Positions 18,900 through 28,711 are shown, numbered from the stretch's first letter. The stretch is DNA of 64,000 nt from Rhizobacter sp. AJA081-3 (GCF_017795745.1 NZ_CP059067.1:124001-188000); one strand, 5' to 3'. A program made the numbers and translations. Notes: a model not told the origin generated them from the sequence alone.

Positions 18900-19476
18900 C
18901 GTCCATGTCCTCTGGGCTGTCGGTGCGGCCGCGCCGTTTTGCCGCGGCGGCGGGATAACGCTGCGTCACGTAGCGTGCGGTGGCGGCCTCCACCTGGGGC
19001 AGATTCTCGTGCAGGCGCTTGAGCAGGCCGATCAACGTCTCCGTCTCGGCCGCATCGAGCACCGACAGGAAGGCCCGCTCGCGCTCCAGGGCGATGCCGC
19101 GGATCTGGTCGTGCAGCTCGCGGCCCTTCTTCGTCAGCGTGGCGATGCGCAGCCGGCCGTCGCCGGCATCCAGGCCGATCGTCACCAGGCCGCGCGACTG
19201 CATGCCCTTGAAGCAGCGGCTCACCGAGGCCTTGTCCATGCCGATGATGCGCGAGACCTGCTGCGCCGAGATCGAGCCGTGGATGGCCAGCAGCACCAGG
19301 CAGCGCCAGGTCTCGATGCCGACGTCGAACACGTTCAGGTAATGCTGCGACGCGCCGCGCGACAGCTTGTTGGCGATCCAGGTCAGGAAGGCCGGGACGT
19401 AGCGTTCGAGGTCGACGTTCTGCGGCGCTGGGTCCGCTGAAGTTGCCGAAACGGCCTTGCGCCTGGACGTGGCCAT
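18892..19476 (-). CDS. MarR-family transcriptional regulator
   Basis: The 194-aa winged-helix regulator has the MarR core at about residues 35-150. The recognition region is SISAQQVSRIIGMDKASVSRCFKGMQSRGLV and the wing is DAGDGRLRIATLTKKG. It lies between the ferredoxin and reductase genes (3-bp gap and 8-bp overlap) and is therefore co-expressed with the system it probably controls. The inverted repeats at 25580-25639, before the first gene of this operon, are the best candidate targets. MarR regulators usually repress and are released by an aromatic ligand; that ligand is inferred here, not shown. Confidence 0.88.
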   Translation of the reverse strand: MATSRRKAVSATSADPAPQNVDLERYVPAFLTWIANKLSRGASQHYLNVFDVGIETWRCLVLLAIHGSISAQQVSRIIGMDKASVSRCFKGMQSRGLVTIGLDAGDGRLRIATLTKKGRELHDQIRGIALERERAFLSVLDAAETETLIGLLKRLHENLPQVEAATARYVTQRYPAAAAKRRGRTDSPEDMDDE

Positions 19477-19479
19477 CGC

Positions 19480-19803
19480 CTACTGCTGCCGCTCCGGGAT
19501 GCGCACGATCAGCCCCTGCAGCGCGGCAGTCAGCTTGAGCTGGCATGACAGCCGGCTGGTCGGGCCGCGCTCGGCGGCAGTGCACTCCAGCAGCTCCAAC
19601 TCGTTGGCCAGCGGTGCCGGCAGCCGCTCGGCCCAGGCCGGGTCGACGTAGACATGGCAGGTGGCGCACATCGCCGAGCCGCCGCATTCGGCGACGATGC
19701 CCGGTACGCCGGCTCCGGTGGCCGCGGCCATGACGCTGACGCCCTCGGGCGCCTCGAGGCCGTGTTCGCTGCCGTCGGCCAGGATGAAGGTGATGTCGGG
19801 CAT
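19480..19803 (-). CDS. [2Fe-2S] ferredoxin of the P450 system
   Basis: This is a 107-aa adrenodoxin/putidaredoxin-type ferredoxin. The cluster ligands are C40, C46, C49 and C87 in the pattern C-x5-C-x2-C...C (ECGGSAMCATCH and SRLSC). The ATG at 19803 gives MPDITFILADG, the usual start for the family; upstream in-frame sequence has no ferredoxin similarity. It lies 22 bp after the P450 and would carry electrons singly from the reductase to the P450 haem. The pairing resembles palustrisredoxin with CYP199 enzymes. Confidence 0.93.
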   Translation of the reverse strand: MPDITFILADGSEHGLEAPEGVSVMAAATGAGVPGIVAECGGSAMCATCHVYVDPAWAERLPAPLANELELLECTAAERGPTSRLSCQLKLTAALQGLIVRIPERQQ

Positions 19804-19825
19804 GGTCGTCTGTCTCGAACGGTGA

Positions 19826-21025
19826 TCAGGCGGGAATGAGCCGCAGCGGCAGGGTGTCCAGTGCACGCAGGGTGTTGTTCAGGCGCCGGGTGTGCGGCCC
19901 GGCGACTTCGATGCGCTTGACGCGCCTGGCCAGCGCCGTCAGCACCACCTCGCCCTCGAGCCGCGCCACCGCCTGCCCCACGCAACCGTGGATGCCGGCA
20001 CCGAAGGCCACGTGCCCGCTCGGGCGACGCTCGATATCGTAGCGGTCCGGGTCCGGCCACTTGCGCGGGTCGCGGTTGGCGGCGGCGAGCATGCACAGGA
20101 TCTTGGTGTTCTCGGCCACCGGCAGCCCGGCGATCTCGCAGTCGCGCACGGCGGTGCGGAAGAAGGTCTGCGCGGTCGACTCCCAGCGCAGCCCTTCCTC
20201 GAAGGCAGGGCGGGCCAGCGAGGCATCGGCATGCAGCTTGGCGTACTGCTCGGGGTGGTGCGCCAGCGCGTAGAGCACATTGCCCAGGCCGTTGATGGTG
20301 GTGTCCACGCCGGCGGAGAGGAAGGAGCGCACCAGCAGCGGCGCCTGCTCGTGGCTGATCTCGCCGGCGTCGGCGGCCTGGTAGATCTGGTCGCCGAAGC
20401 CGCCGGGGCGCAGGTTCTCGCGCTGGCAGCGCGCCATGATCCACTGCGTCACCGGGCCCATGCGTTCGGCGGCCTTGGCCAGCAGCGCGTTGCGCGGTCC
20501 CATCGAGTTGAAGATCAGGTCGCCGTAGATCAGCAGGTTCTCGCGGCCCTCGTCACCCACGCCCACCGCGTCGGGGAAGACCTTCAGCGGGTAGATCTGC
20601 GCCAGGTCGTGGATGCCGTCGATGCTGCCTTTCTCGACGCAGCGATCGACCATCTGCTCGGCCACCGCGGTGAAGGTGGCACGGATCTGCATCACTGCCT
20701 TCGGGCTGAGGATGCGCGACAGCACGGTGCGCGTCTGCGTGTGCAGCGGCGGGTCGGCCTCGAGGATCAGGCTCTTCGGGCGGAACGGCGTCTCGAGGTT
20801 GAAGTTCGTGAGGCCCACGCCGGCGCCGGAGATGAAGGTGGCGTGGTCGTTGAACACCGCGTGCACCTGCTCGTGGCGTGCGCAGACCACCACGCTCGGG
20901 TAAGGCGTCAGGCGCACCACCGGCCCGGCCTCGCGCAGGCGTTCGTGCATCGGGTAGGGGTCGACGAGGTTCTCGGCCGAGTAGGGGTCGATGTCCAGTT
21001 CGGGGAGCTTCGCGGTCTCGTTCAT
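19826..21025 (-). CDS. Cytochrome P450, CYP199-like
   Basis: This is a 399-aa soluble bacterial P450. The haem-thiolate loop is FGAGIHGCVG (341-350) with C348. The I-helix motif is AGVDT (238-242) and the ExxR pair is E277/R280. The sequences around ETPFRPKSLILEADPPLHTQTRTVL and SFLSAGVDTTINGLGNVLY recall CYP199 enzymes, which oxidise para-substituted benzoates (for example O-demethylation of 4-methoxybenzoate); this subfamily call is from memory of the family. Ferredoxin, reductase, MarR regulator and an ABC importer are all in the same operon. The substrate is probably an imported aromatic acid, which is an inference. Confidence 0.9.
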   Translation of the reverse strand: MNETAKLPELDIDPYSAENLVDPYPMHERLREAGPVVRLTPYPSVVVCARHEQVHAVFNDHATFISGAGVGLTNFNLETPFRPKSLILEADPPLHTQTRTVLSRILSPKAVMQIRATFTAVAEQMVDRCVEKGSIDGIHDLAQIYPLKVFPDAVGVGDEGRENLLIYGDLIFNSMGPRNALLAKAAERMGPVTQWIMARCQRENLRPGGFGDQIYQAADAGEISHEQAPLLVRSFLSAGVDTTINGLGNVLYALAHHPEQYAKLHADASLARPAFEEGLRWESTAQTFFRTAVRDCEIAGLPVAENTKILCMLAAANRDPRKWPDPDRYDIERRPSGHVAFGAGIHGCVGQAVARLEGEVVLTALARRVKRIEVAGPHTRRLNNTLRALDTLPLRLIPA

Positions 21026-21045
21026 CGTTCGTCCTTTCGATTCGT

Positions 21046-21759
21046 TCAGTGCACGGCCATGCCGACCAGGCGTTCGAGGGTGGCGCTGTCGTGGCGCAGT
21101 GCCTGCGCGGCTGCGGCGTGCACCACGGCGCCGCGCTCCAGCACGAGGGCGCGGTCGGCATAACCGAGCGCCTCCTGCACCTGCTGTTCGACGATCACCA
21201 CGGTGATGCCGGTTTCGCGGCTCAGCCGCGCGAAGGCGGCGAGCAGCTCCTGGCGGATCAGCGGGGCCAGGCCTTCGAGCGGCTCGTCGAGCAGCAGCAG
21301 GCGCGGTTGGCCAAGCAGCGTGCGCGCCACCGACAGCATCTGCTGCTCGCCGCCGGAGAGTTGCGCGCCGCCGTTGCGCCGCCGCTCGGCCAGCCGCGGG
21401 AAGAGCGCGTAGGCCTCGTCCAGCGCGCTGCGCGGGCGGCGCTTGCAGCCGGCGAGCAGGTTCTCCTCGACCGTCAGCGTGGGGAAGATGTCGCGCGTCT
21501 GCGGCACCAGGCCGAGGCCGCGCTGCGCGCGCTGGTGCGGTGCGATGCCGGCGAGGTCTTCGCCGTCGAAGACGATGCGCCCGCGCGTGAGCTGCGCCAG
21601 GCCCATCACGGCGGCCAGCGTCGTCGTCTTGCCCACGCCGTTGCGGCCGATGATGGCGAGCTTCTCCTGCGGCATCACCGACAGGCTCAGGCCGTTGAGC
21701 ACGATGACCGGGCCGTAGCCGGCCACCACGTCCTGCAGTTCGAGCAGCGGCGTCGTCAT
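21046..21759 (-). CDS. LivF-type ABC transporter ATPase
   Basis: This is a 237-aa ATP-binding subunit of a branched-chain-type (HAAT) importer. Walker A is GRNGVGKTT, the signature is LSGGEQQMLSVART and Walker B is LLLLDEPLEGL. The Met at 21759 gives MTTPLLELQDVVAGYG, the usual LivF start. It begins 2 bp before the end of the LivG frame region and is followed after 20 bp by the P450 gene. HAAT systems in betaproteobacteria often import aromatic acids rather than amino acids. Confidence 0.9.
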   Translation of the reverse strand: MTTPLLELQDVVAGYGPVIVLNGLSLSVMPQEKLAIIGRNGVGKTTTLAAVMGLAQLTRGRIVFDGEDLAGIAPHQRAQRGLGLVPQTRDIFPTLTVEENLLAGCKRRPRSALDEAYALFPRLAERRRNGGAQLSGGEQQMLSVARTLLGQPRLLLLDEPLEGLAPLIRQELLAAFARLSRETGITVVIVEQQVQEALGYADRALVLERGAVVHAAAAQALRHDSATLERLVGMAVH

Positions 21760-21760
21760 C

Positions 21761-22504
21761 TCATTGCCCCAGGTAGGCGGCGCGCACACGCGGGTCGCTG
21801 CGGATCGCTTCGGGGGTGCCGTCGGCCAGCACCGCGCCATCGGCGAGCACGACGATGCGCTGCGCGAAGCGGAACACCAGGTCCATGTCGTGCTCGATGA
21901 TCAGCACGGCCAGCTCCTTCGGCAGGGCGGCCAGCGCGGCCAGCAGGCGCGCGCCTTCGCCTTGGGGTACGCCGGCCATCGGCTCGTCGAGCAACAGCAC
22001 GCGCGGGCGCAGCGCCAGCGCGAGCGCGAGTTCCACCAGCCGCTGCTCACCGTAGGCCAGCCGTTCGGTGGGCCAGCCGGCGTGCTCACCCAGCCCCAGT
22101 TCGCGCAGCAGAGCCTGGGCCTCGGCGGCGAGCACCGGGTAGCCGTCGATCGAGCGCCAGAAGCGGCCGGTCAGGCCCTCGCGCTCGAACAGCGCCAGCT
22201 CGATCTGGCGCTGCACCGGCAGGTGCGGCGCCAGCGTGGTGATCTGGAAGGTGCGTGCCAGGCCGGCACGCACGCGCTGCGACTGCGAACGCCGCGTCAC
22301 GTCCTCACCGGCCAGCCAGACGCTGCCCGAACTCGGCGCGACCGTGCCGCTGATCTGGTTGACCAGCGTGGTCTTGCCGGCACCGTTCGGCCCGATCAGC
22401 GCGAGCCGGTCGCCGGCGTGCAGCTGCAGCGAGACGCTGCGCGTGACGTGCAGGCCGCCGTAGTGCTTGTCGAGCGCGCGGGTCTCGAGGATGACGATGC
22501 TCAT
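21761..22504 (-). CDS. LivG-type ABC transporter ATPase
   Basis: This is the 247-aa second ATPase of the importer. Walker A is GPNGAGKTTL. The signature region is degenerate (AYGEQRLVELALALA), as usual for LivG proteins, and Walker B is LLLDEPMAG. The LARTFQI motif is typical. The ATG at 22504 overlaps the LivM stop by four bases, and the LivF start follows after one base, so translation is tightly coupled along the operon. Confidence 0.9.
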   Translation of the reverse strand: MSIVILETRALDKHYGGLHVTRSVSLQLHAGDRLALIGPNGAGKTTLVNQISGTVAPSSGSVWLAGEDVTRRSQSQRVRAGLARTFQITTLAPHLPVQRQIELALFEREGLTGRFWRSIDGYPVLAAEAQALLRELGLGEHAGWPTERLAYGEQRLVELALALALRPRVLLLDEPMAGVPQGEGARLLAALAALPKELAVLIIEHDMDLVFRFAQRIVVLADGAVLADGTPEAIRSDPRVRAAYLGQ

Positions 22505-23463
22505 GCCTTCGCCCCCCAGCGCGAGCGCAGCCAAGCCCAGGCCTTCTGCGGCGGCAGCAGCACCACCGCCATCAGCGCGGCACCGATGATGAAGAGCCAG
22601 TGGTACGGGTTGATCGAGGCCGCCGTGTGGTGCAGCAGCGTGAACACCACGGCGCCGATCAGCGCGCCGTGCAGGCGGCCTGCGCCGCCGAGGATGAGCA
22701 TGACCAGCGCCTCGGCGGAGAGCGCGAAGGACAGGCTGTCCAGGCCGACGATGGCATTGGTCTGCGCCGACAGCGCCCCCGCCGCGCCGGCCAGCGCGCC
22801 GGCCAGCGTGTACATCGCCAGCAGGCGGCGCAGCACCGGCGTGCCGAGTGCTGCCATGCGCGCGCGGTTCTCGTGGATGCCGCGCACCGCCAGGCCGAAG
22901 GGCGAGTCGACCACCCGGCGAGCGACGAAGAGGCCCAGCGCCAGCACGGCGATGGCGTAGAGCGCCGCCGTCCTGCCTTCGAGGTCGAAGGCGAAGCGGC
23001 CGAGCAGCGGGCCCATCGTGAAGCCGGAGAGGCCGTCGTCGCCGCCGGTCCAGTCGCGCGCCTTCTGCGCGAGGCTGGCGGCGATCTGCGCCACCGCCAC
23101 CGTGAGCATCAGGAAGGTGAAGCCGTGGTAGCGCAGCAGGAAGGCGCCCGAGGCCAGCGCGAGCAGCGCGCCGGCGCCGGCACCCACGGCCAGGCCGAGC
23201 AGCGGCTCGCCGCTGGCCTTCAGCGCGAACAGGCCGGCCGCGTAGGCACCGGCACCGAAGAGCGCCGCATGGCCGAGCGTGGCCAGGCCGGCGATGCCGA
23301 CGACCAGATCGAGCGAGAGCACGAACAGCGCCGTGATGGCGATGCGCGTGAGCAGGCCGAGCTGCTCGGGCAGCGCCCACCAGGCGATCAGGCCGATCGC
23401 CAGCACGAGCAGCGGTGCGCGCCAGGCCGGGGCCACGCGCGGTGCGGACGAATCGGTGCTCAT
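22501..23463 (-). CDS. LivM-type ABC transporter permease
   Basis: This is a 320-aa permease with about nine or ten hydrophobic helices and the family motif GLATLGHAALFGAGAYAAG (about residues 58-76). A conserved GIHENRARMAALG cytoplasmic loop contacts the ATPases. Its start overlaps the LivH stop by four bases. With LivH it forms the membrane channel of the importer. Confidence 0.9.
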   Translation of the reverse strand: MSTDSSAPRVAPAWRAPLLVLAIGLIAWWALPEQLGLLTRIAITALFVLSLDLVVGIAGLATLGHAALFGAGAYAAGLFALKASGEPLLGLAVGAGAGALLALASGAFLLRYHGFTFLMLTVAVAQIAASLAQKARDWTGGDDGLSGFTMGPLLGRFAFDLEGRTAALYAIAVLALGLFVARRVVDSPFGLAVRGIHENRARMAALGTPVLRRLLAMYTLAGALAGAAGALSAQTNAIVGLDSLSFALSAEALVMLILGGAGRLHGALIGAVVFTLLHHTAASINPYHWLFIIGAALMAVVLLPPQKAWAWLRSRWGAKA

Positions 23464-24317
23464 CGTTTCAGCAGGCCATTGGGCCGCCAGGCCAGCAGCA
23501 CGGCCATGGCGAGGAAGAAGAACAGCCCGCCCCAGTCGGAGGCGAGGTACTTGCTCGCCGTCTCGACGATGCCCAGCGACACCGCCGCGAGCAGCGAGCC
23601 GGGCAGGCTGCCCATGCCGCCCACCGCGACGACCACGAGTACCAGCACCAGGTACTTGAGCGCGTAGTAGGGCTCCAGCGGCATCAGCTCGGCTCCGAGC
23701 ACGCCGCCCAGGCCCGCCAGCGCCGCGCCGGCCGCGAAGCTGGCGCACTGCACGGTGCGGATCGGGATGCCCAGCGTGGCGGCGGTGTCCGGGTGGTCGA
23801 CGGCGGCGCGCAGCCAGATGCCGAAGCGCGTGCGCGTGACCGTCCAGGCTGCGGCGGCGGCGACCAGCAGCCCGGCTGCGATGACCAGCAGGCGCTGTGC
23901 CGGCAGCGTGCGAAAGCCCAGGTCCACCGATTGCGCGAGCAGCGGCGGCAGCACGATCAGCTGCACCTGCGGGCCGGCCAGTGCGTTGGTCAGCGCGATC
24001 AGGAAGAAGGAGAGGCCGATGGTGAACAGCACCTGCTCGAGTTCGGTGCGGCGGTACAGGTGGCGCAGCACCAGTGCCTCGATCAACGCGCCGAGCGCGG
24101 CGGTGCCGGCCACCGCCACCGGCACGGCGATCCAGAAGCTCCACGACGCCTCGCGCGTGAGCAGCGCCGCAGCGTAGCCGCCGATCATCGCGAAGGCGCC
24201 ATGCGCGAGGTTCACGAAGCGCATCAGCCCGAGCGTGACCGACAGGCCCACGGCGATGATGAACAGCACCATGCCGTAGGCCAGGCCGTCGATCAGCACG
24301 TTGGCCAGCAGTTGCAT
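23460..24317 (-). CDS. LivH-type ABC transporter permease
   Basis: This is a 285-aa permease with about eight hydrophobic helices. It begins MQLLANVLIDGLAYGMVLFI and has the family motif LGLMRFVNLAHGAFAMIGGY (about 29-48) and a VGGMGSLPGS loop. It is the first permease of the importer, 33 bp after the binding-protein gene, and its stop overlaps the LivM start. Confidence 0.9.
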   Translation of the reverse strand: MQLLANVLIDGLAYGMVLFIIAVGLSVTLGLMRFVNLAHGAFAMIGGYAAALLTREASWSFWIAVPVAVAGTAALGALIEALVLRHLYRRTELEQVLFTIGLSFFLIALTNALAGPQVQLIVLPPLLAQSVDLGFRTLPAQRLLVIAAGLLVAAAAAWTVTRTRFGIWLRAAVDHPDTAATLGIPIRTVQCASFAAGAALAGLGGVLGAELMPLEPYYALKYLVLVLVVVAVGGMGSLPGSLLAAVSLGIVETASKYLASDWGGLFFFLAMAVLLAWRPNGLLKR

Positions 24318-24350
24318 TGCAGCGCCCGGGGTGTCGACCTGTAGGCCGGC

Positions 24351-25535
24351 TTACTTGTCGAGGCCGAAGTCGATCTGGGGCCCGAAGTTCTGCACTTCCT
24401 TGTTGACCAGCAGCGCGCCGGCCTTCTCGACCTTGCGCAGGTAGACGTTCTGCACGATGTGGCGCGTCTTCGGGTCGATGCGCACCGGGCCGCGCGGGCT
24501 CTCCCACTGAAGCGAACGCGCCGCGGCGATCGCCTTCAGGCCGTCCTTCTGGCCGCCGGTGGCCTCGATCATCTTGTGGATCACGAACATGCCGTCCCAG
24601 GCACCCACGGAGGCATAGTTGGCGATGGCGTTCGGGTCCTTCTTCTTCAGCGCCTCGATGAACTTCTTGTTCGCCGGCGAGTCGTGCGCGGCCGAGTAGT
24701 GGAAGGCGGTGGTCAGGCCCAGCGCCGAGTCGCCGAACTTCTGCAGGTCGAACTCGTCCATCTCGGCGGTGCCGAGGAACTGCACGCCGGCCTTGGCCAG
24801 GCCGTTCTCGTTGTAGGCCTTCACGAAGCCGAGATTCGGTGGGCCGCCGGGCAGGAAGGTGTAGACAGCCTGCGCGCCGCTGGCCTTGATGCGCTGCACG
24901 AAGGGCGCGAAGTCGGTCGTCGAGATCGGCATGCGGATCGACTCCACCACCGTGCCGCCCTGCTTGGCGAACTCGCTCTTGAAGGCGGTCTCGGCGTCGA
25001 TGCCCGGGCCGTAGTCGGTGACCGCGGTGACGACCTTCTTGATGTTGTTCTTCGCCGCCCACTGCGCCATCGGCACGGTCACCTGCCAAAGCGTGTAGCT
25101 GGTGCGGATGAAGAACTCGCTCTTGTCGGTGATCGCCGAGGTGGCGGCGTTGAAGATCACCGTGGGCGTCTGCGACTGCTGGATCAGCGGCGCGACGGCG
25201 AAGGCGTTCGGCGTGAAGACGAAGCCGCCGAGGTAGTCGACCTTGTCCTTGACGATCAGCTCCTGCACCAGCGTCTTCGTCTGGCCGGGGTTGGGGCCGC
25301 CGGTGTCGCGATAGATCAGCTCGACCTCCTTGCCCGCGAGCTTGCCGCCCTGCGAGGCGATGTAGGCCTCGGCGCCGTTCTTGAACAGCGTGCCGTAGTG
25401 GGCGAAGGGGCCCGAGAACGGGCCGACGATGCCGATCTTGACGCTCTGCGCCGCGGCGCCGAACGGGGCGAGGCAAAGCGTGATGGCGGCGCTGACGGTC
25501 AGCGTCACCGCGGCGCGGCGGGGGCTGTGGCTCAT
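24351..25535 (-). CDS. Periplasmic ABC substrate-binding protein (Peripla_BP_6 type)
   Basis: This is a 394-aa exported binding protein and the first gene of the nine-gene operon. The signal peptide covers about residues 1-30 (SHSPRRAAVTLTVSAAITL ... AAAQ); the Arg pair is not a clear Tat motif. The mature protein starts SVKIGIVGPFSGPFAHYG, typical of branched-chain/aromatic-acid binding proteins. The Met at 25535 is chosen because it gives a normal signal peptide and follows a purine-rich stretch. The ligand is unknown; the P450 genes downstream suggest an aromatic acid. Confidence 0.88.
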   Translation of the reverse strand: MSHSPRRAAVTLTVSAAITLCLAPFGAAAQSVKIGIVGPFSGPFAHYGTLFKNGAEAYIASQGGKLAGKEVELIYRDTGGPNPGQTKTLVQELIVKDKVDYLGGFVFTPNAFAVAPLIQQSQTPTVIFNAATSAITDKSEFFIRTSYTLWQVTVPMAQWAAKNNIKKVVTAVTDYGPGIDAETAFKSEFAKQGGTVVESIRMPISTTDFAPFVQRIKASGAQAVYTFLPGGPPNLGFVKAYNENGLAKAGVQFLGTAEMDEFDLQKFGDSALGLTTAFHYSAAHDSPANKKFIEALKKKDPNAIANYASVGAWDGMFVIHKMIEATGGQKDGLKAIAAARSLQWESPRGPVRIDPKTRHIVQNVYLRKVEKAGALLVNKEVQNFGPQIDFGLDK

Positions 25536-25579
25536 GGGGGTGTCTCCGGTGGGTGCGCCGCAGGACGTCAAGGGCGCGT

Positions 25580-25639
25580 GTTGATCTGTCGCAATGGTCG
25601 TCAAAACAAGTTGATATGTCAACCAGTTGATATAGCAAC
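25580..25639. promoter_or_regulatory. Three related inverted repeats, candidate MarR operators
   Basis: Three GTTGAT-starting elements stand in line: GTTGATCTGTCGCAA (25580-25594, weakest), GTTGATATGTCAAC (25610-25623, arms GTTGA/TCAAC) and GTTGATATAGCAAC (25626-25639, arms GTTG/CAAC). They lie 45-104 bp before the binding-protein start of the P450/ABC operon. Short AT-rich palindromes of this size are typical MarR targets. The rest of the 263-bp gap up to nrdJ shows no further clear element. Confidence 0.5.
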
Positions 25640-25798
25640 CAAATGCGGGTTTCACCCGATGTGCCTTGCGCCAGTGGGGGTTTGCCGGGGATCAATCTTT
25701 TCTTCATCGGGCACCATGCACCCTGTTTTTTCATCCAGGTCAAACGCAGGTGGGATCCGCGCCGCTACCGTGCGCGCTTCCCACAGGAGACACGCAAC

Positions 25799-28711
25799 AT
25801 GCAAGAGACCCGCAAGACCCCCGCCGCCGAGCCCACCGCGCACAACCTGCCCGCCCAGCCGATCAGCGAAGAGGTGCTGATCGAGAAGTACGCCAAGGGC
25901 GACGAGCGCAGCATCGCCGCGGTGCATGCGCGTGTCGCGCGGGCGCTGGCGCAGGCCGAGCCGGCCGAGCAGCGCAAGGTCTGGGAAGAACGTTTCGCCG
26001 CCGCGCTCGACGCCGGCTTCGTGCCGGCCGGGCGCATCCAGTCGGCCGCGGGCACCGACCTGTCGGCCACGCTGATCAACTGCTTCGTGCAGCCGGTGGG
26101 CGACTCGATCGCGCAGGACGACGAGGGCCACCCCGGCATCTACACCGCGCTGACCGAGGCCGCCGAGACAATGCGCCGCGGCGGTGGCGTGGGCTACGAT
26201 TTCTCGCGCATCCGCCCGCGCGGCGCCTGGGTGGGCAGCACGCAGAGCAGCGCCTCCGGCCCGGTGAGCTATATGCGCGTGTTCGACCGCAGCTGCGAGA
26301 CGGTCGAAAGCGCCGGCGCGCGCCGCGGCGCGCAGATGGGCGTGCTGCGCTGCGACCACCCGGACATCGAGGAGTTCATCCATGCCAAGGACGCCGGCGA
26401 CCTGAAGAACTTCAACATCTCGGTGGGCGTGACCGACGCCTTCATGGAGGCCGTGCAGGCCGACACCGACATCGAGCTGGTGCACAAGGCCGAGCCCGGC
26501 GTGGCGCAGAAGGCGGCCGGCGCCTACCAGCAGAGCGTCGCCGGCGCGCACGGCAGCGGCCTGTGGGTCTACCGCAAGCTGCGCGCGCGCGACCTGTGGG
26601 ACCAGATCATGCGGTCCACCTACGACCACGCCGAACCCGGCGTGCTCTTCCTCGACCACATCAACCGCGACAACAACCTCTCGTACTGCGAGACCATCGC
26701 CAGCACCAACCCCTGCGCCGAGCAGCCGCTGCCGCCCTACGGCTGCTGCTGCCTCGGCTCGATCGACCTGACGCGCTTCGTGCGCGATCCCTTCGAGCCG
26801 AACGCCGCCTTCGACGAGGCCAGCTTCGCCAAGGTCTCCAAGGTGGCCGTGCGCATGCTCGACAACGTGCTCGACGTGACGGTGTGGCCGCTGCCGCAGC
26901 AGCAGCAGGAAGCGCGCAACAAGCGCCGCGTCGGCCTGGGCTTCACCGGCCTGGGCGACGCGCTGGTGATGCTCAACCTGCGCTACGACACGCCCGAGGC
27001 GCGTGCGATGGCGCGGCGCATCAGCGAGGTGATGCGCGACGCCTCCTACGAGGCCTCGGCGGACCTGGCGCGCGAGCGCGGCAGCTTCCCGCTGTTCAAC
27101 GCCGACCTGTACCTGTCGGGCAGCACCTTCGCCTCGCGGCTGCCGCAGCCTGTGAAAGACCGCATCCGCGCGCAGGGCCTGCGCAATTCGCACCTGCTGT
27201 CGATCGCGCCCACCGGCACCATCAGCCTGGCCTTCGCCGACAACGCCAGCAACGGCATCGAGCCGGCCTTCAGCTGGACCTACACGCGCAAGAAGCGCAT
27301 GCCCGACGGCAACTTCAAGGAGTACGCGGTCGAGGACCACGCCTGGCGCCTGTACCGCCACCTGAAAGGCGAGAAGGCGCCGCTCGGCAATGCCTTCGTC
27401 ACCGCGCTGGAGATGAGCGCGAAGGCGCACGAGGCGATGGTCGCGGCCGTCGCGCCGTGCATCGATACGGCGATCAGCAAGACCGTCAACGTGCCGGCCG
27501 ACTACCCGTACGAGGAATTCCAGCACCTCTACCTCGAGGCCTGGCAGTCGGGCCTGAAGGGCCTGGCCACCTACCGGCCGAACTCGGTGCTGGGCTCGGT
27601 GCTCAGCGTCACACCCGCGGCCGCGGCGCCGCTGCAGATCGACGACAAGAACCGCCGCCTCGCGCTGGAGCGCCTGCCGGCGCCGGTGCTGTCGTCGCTG
27701 CGCTGGCCCGGCCGGCCCGACCTGCCCGGAGGCAACCCGGCCTGGACCTTCATGGTCAACCACCCGTTCGGCAGCTTTGCGCTGTTCGTCGGTGAGCTCG
27801 CGCCGGAAAGTGGCGGGGCGCCGCAGCCCTTCGAGGTGTGGGTCAACGGCGCCGAGCAGCCGCGCGGGCTCGGTGCGATGGCCAAGACGCTGTCGATGGA
27901 CCTGCGTGCCAACGACCCGGCCTGGCTGCAGCTCAAGCTCGACGCGCTGGCCACGGTGGCCGAGGAGCGCGCCTTCGAGATGCCCTTCCCGCCGCACGGC
28001 GAGAAGCGCCTGTTCCCCGGCGTGGTGGCCGCCACCGCGGCCGTGGTGCGCTGGCGCTGCGAGCAGCTAAAGGCGCTGCCGCGCCTGGGCAGCAAGGCGC
28101 CCACGCCGGTGATCGACGCCATGTTCAGCCGCGATGAGCCGCACACCGGCCCGTCGGGCACGCTGGCCTGGGCGGTCGACATCGACAACCCGGCCACCGG
28201 CGAGGCCTTCACGCTCACGCTGAAGGAAGTCACGCTGCCCGGCCCCGACGGCAGCACCGTCACGCGGCCCTGCGCCGTCGGCTTCAGCGGCAACTACCCG
28301 CGCGCGCTCGACGGCCTGGCGCGGCTGCTCTCGCTGGACATGCGCGTCATCGACCCGGCCTGGATCGGCATGAAGCTGCGCAAGCTGCTCAACTACGCAG
28401 AGCCCTTGGGCCACTTCATGGCCTTCGTGCCGGGCCTGCCGCACGGCGAGCGCCGCCAGCAGACCTGGCCGTCCACCGTGGCCTACCTGGCGCGGCTGAT
28501 CATCCACCGCTACGCGATGCTCGGCGTGCTCGACGAGCAGGGTTTCCCGCTGCGCGACATGGGCGTGCTCGAGTCGCCCAAGGGCGGCGCCACCACCACG
28601 CCGGCGGTGCAGGCGGGCGCGGTGTGCCCGGAATGCGGCAACCCCACCGTGATCCACAAGGACGGCTGCGACTTTTGCACTGCCTGCGGCTACGTGGGGC
28701 AGTGCGGCTGA
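25799..28711 (+). CDS. nrdJ: Adenosylcobalamin-dependent ribonucleotide reductase (class II)
   Basis: This 970-aa enzyme reduces ribonucleotides to deoxyribonucleotides using coenzyme B12, with or without oxygen. The catalytic barrel shows [23 protein letters not shown] and the active-site NPCAE motif (N304, C306, E308). It is followed by two repeated C-terminal modules of the TSCPD type (about residues 640-760 and 795-920) and a Cys-rich tail (CPECGN ... [14 protein letters not shown]) that probably relays electrons. The ATG at 25799 follows CAGGAG; upstream in-frame codons have no family similarity. No cobalamin riboswitch was recognised upstream. Confidence 0.93.
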   Translation: MQETRKTPAAEPTAHNLPAQPISEEVLIEKYAKGDERSIAAVHARVARALAQAEPAEQRKVWEERFAAALDAGFVPAGRIQSAAGTDLSATLINCFVQPVGDSIAQDDEGHPGIYTALTEAAETMRRGGGVGYDFSRIRPRGAWVGSTQSSASGPVSYMRVFDRSCETVESAGARRGAQMGVLRCDHPDIEEFIHAKDAGDLKNFNISVGVTDAFMEAVQADTDIELVHKAEPGVAQKAAGAYQQSVAGAHGSGLWVYRKLRARDLWDQIMRSTYDHAEPGVLFLDHINRDNNLSYCETIASTNPCAEQPLPPYGCCCLGSIDLTRFVRDPFEPNAAFDEASFAKVSKVAVRMLDNVLDVTVWPLPQQQQEARNKRRVGLGFTGLGDALVMLNLRYDTPEARAMARRISEVMRDASYEASADLARERGSFPLFNADLYLSGSTFASRLPQPVKDRIRAQGLRNSHLLSIAPTGTISLAFADNASNGIEPAFSWTYTRKKRMPDGNFKEYAVEDHAWRLYRHLKGEKAPLGNAFVTALEMSAKAHEAMVAAVAPCIDTAISKTVNVPADYPYEEFQHLYLEAWQSGLKGLATYRPNSVLGSVLSVTPAAAAPLQIDDKNRRLALERLPAPVLSSLRWPGRPDLPGGNPAWTFMVNHPFGSFALFVGELAPESGGAPQPFEVWVNGAEQPRGLGAMAKTLSMDLRANDPAWLQLKLDALATVAEERAFEMPFPPHGEKRLFPGVVAATAAVVRWRCEQLKALPRLGSKAPTPVIDAMFSRDEPHTGPSGTLAWAVDIDNPATGEAFTLTLKEVTLPGPDGSTVTRPCAVGFSGNYPRALDGLARLLSLDMRVIDPAWIGMKLRKLLNYAEPLGHFMAFVPGLPHGERRQQTWPSTVAYLARLIIHRYAMLGVLDEQGFPLRDMGVLESPKGGATTTPAVQAGAVCPECGNPTVIHKDGCDFCTACGYVGQCG

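Noticed and set aside
25580-25594. FNR box in GTTGATCTGTCGCAA
   Set aside because: The right half (CGCAA) departs from the FNR half-site, and the element aligns better with the two neighbouring palindromes of the P450/ABC operon.
25640-25798. Cobalamin riboswitch or NrdR boxes before nrdJ
   Set aside because: No B12-box-like conserved core and no pair of NrdR-type repeats could be seen in the 160 bp before the start.
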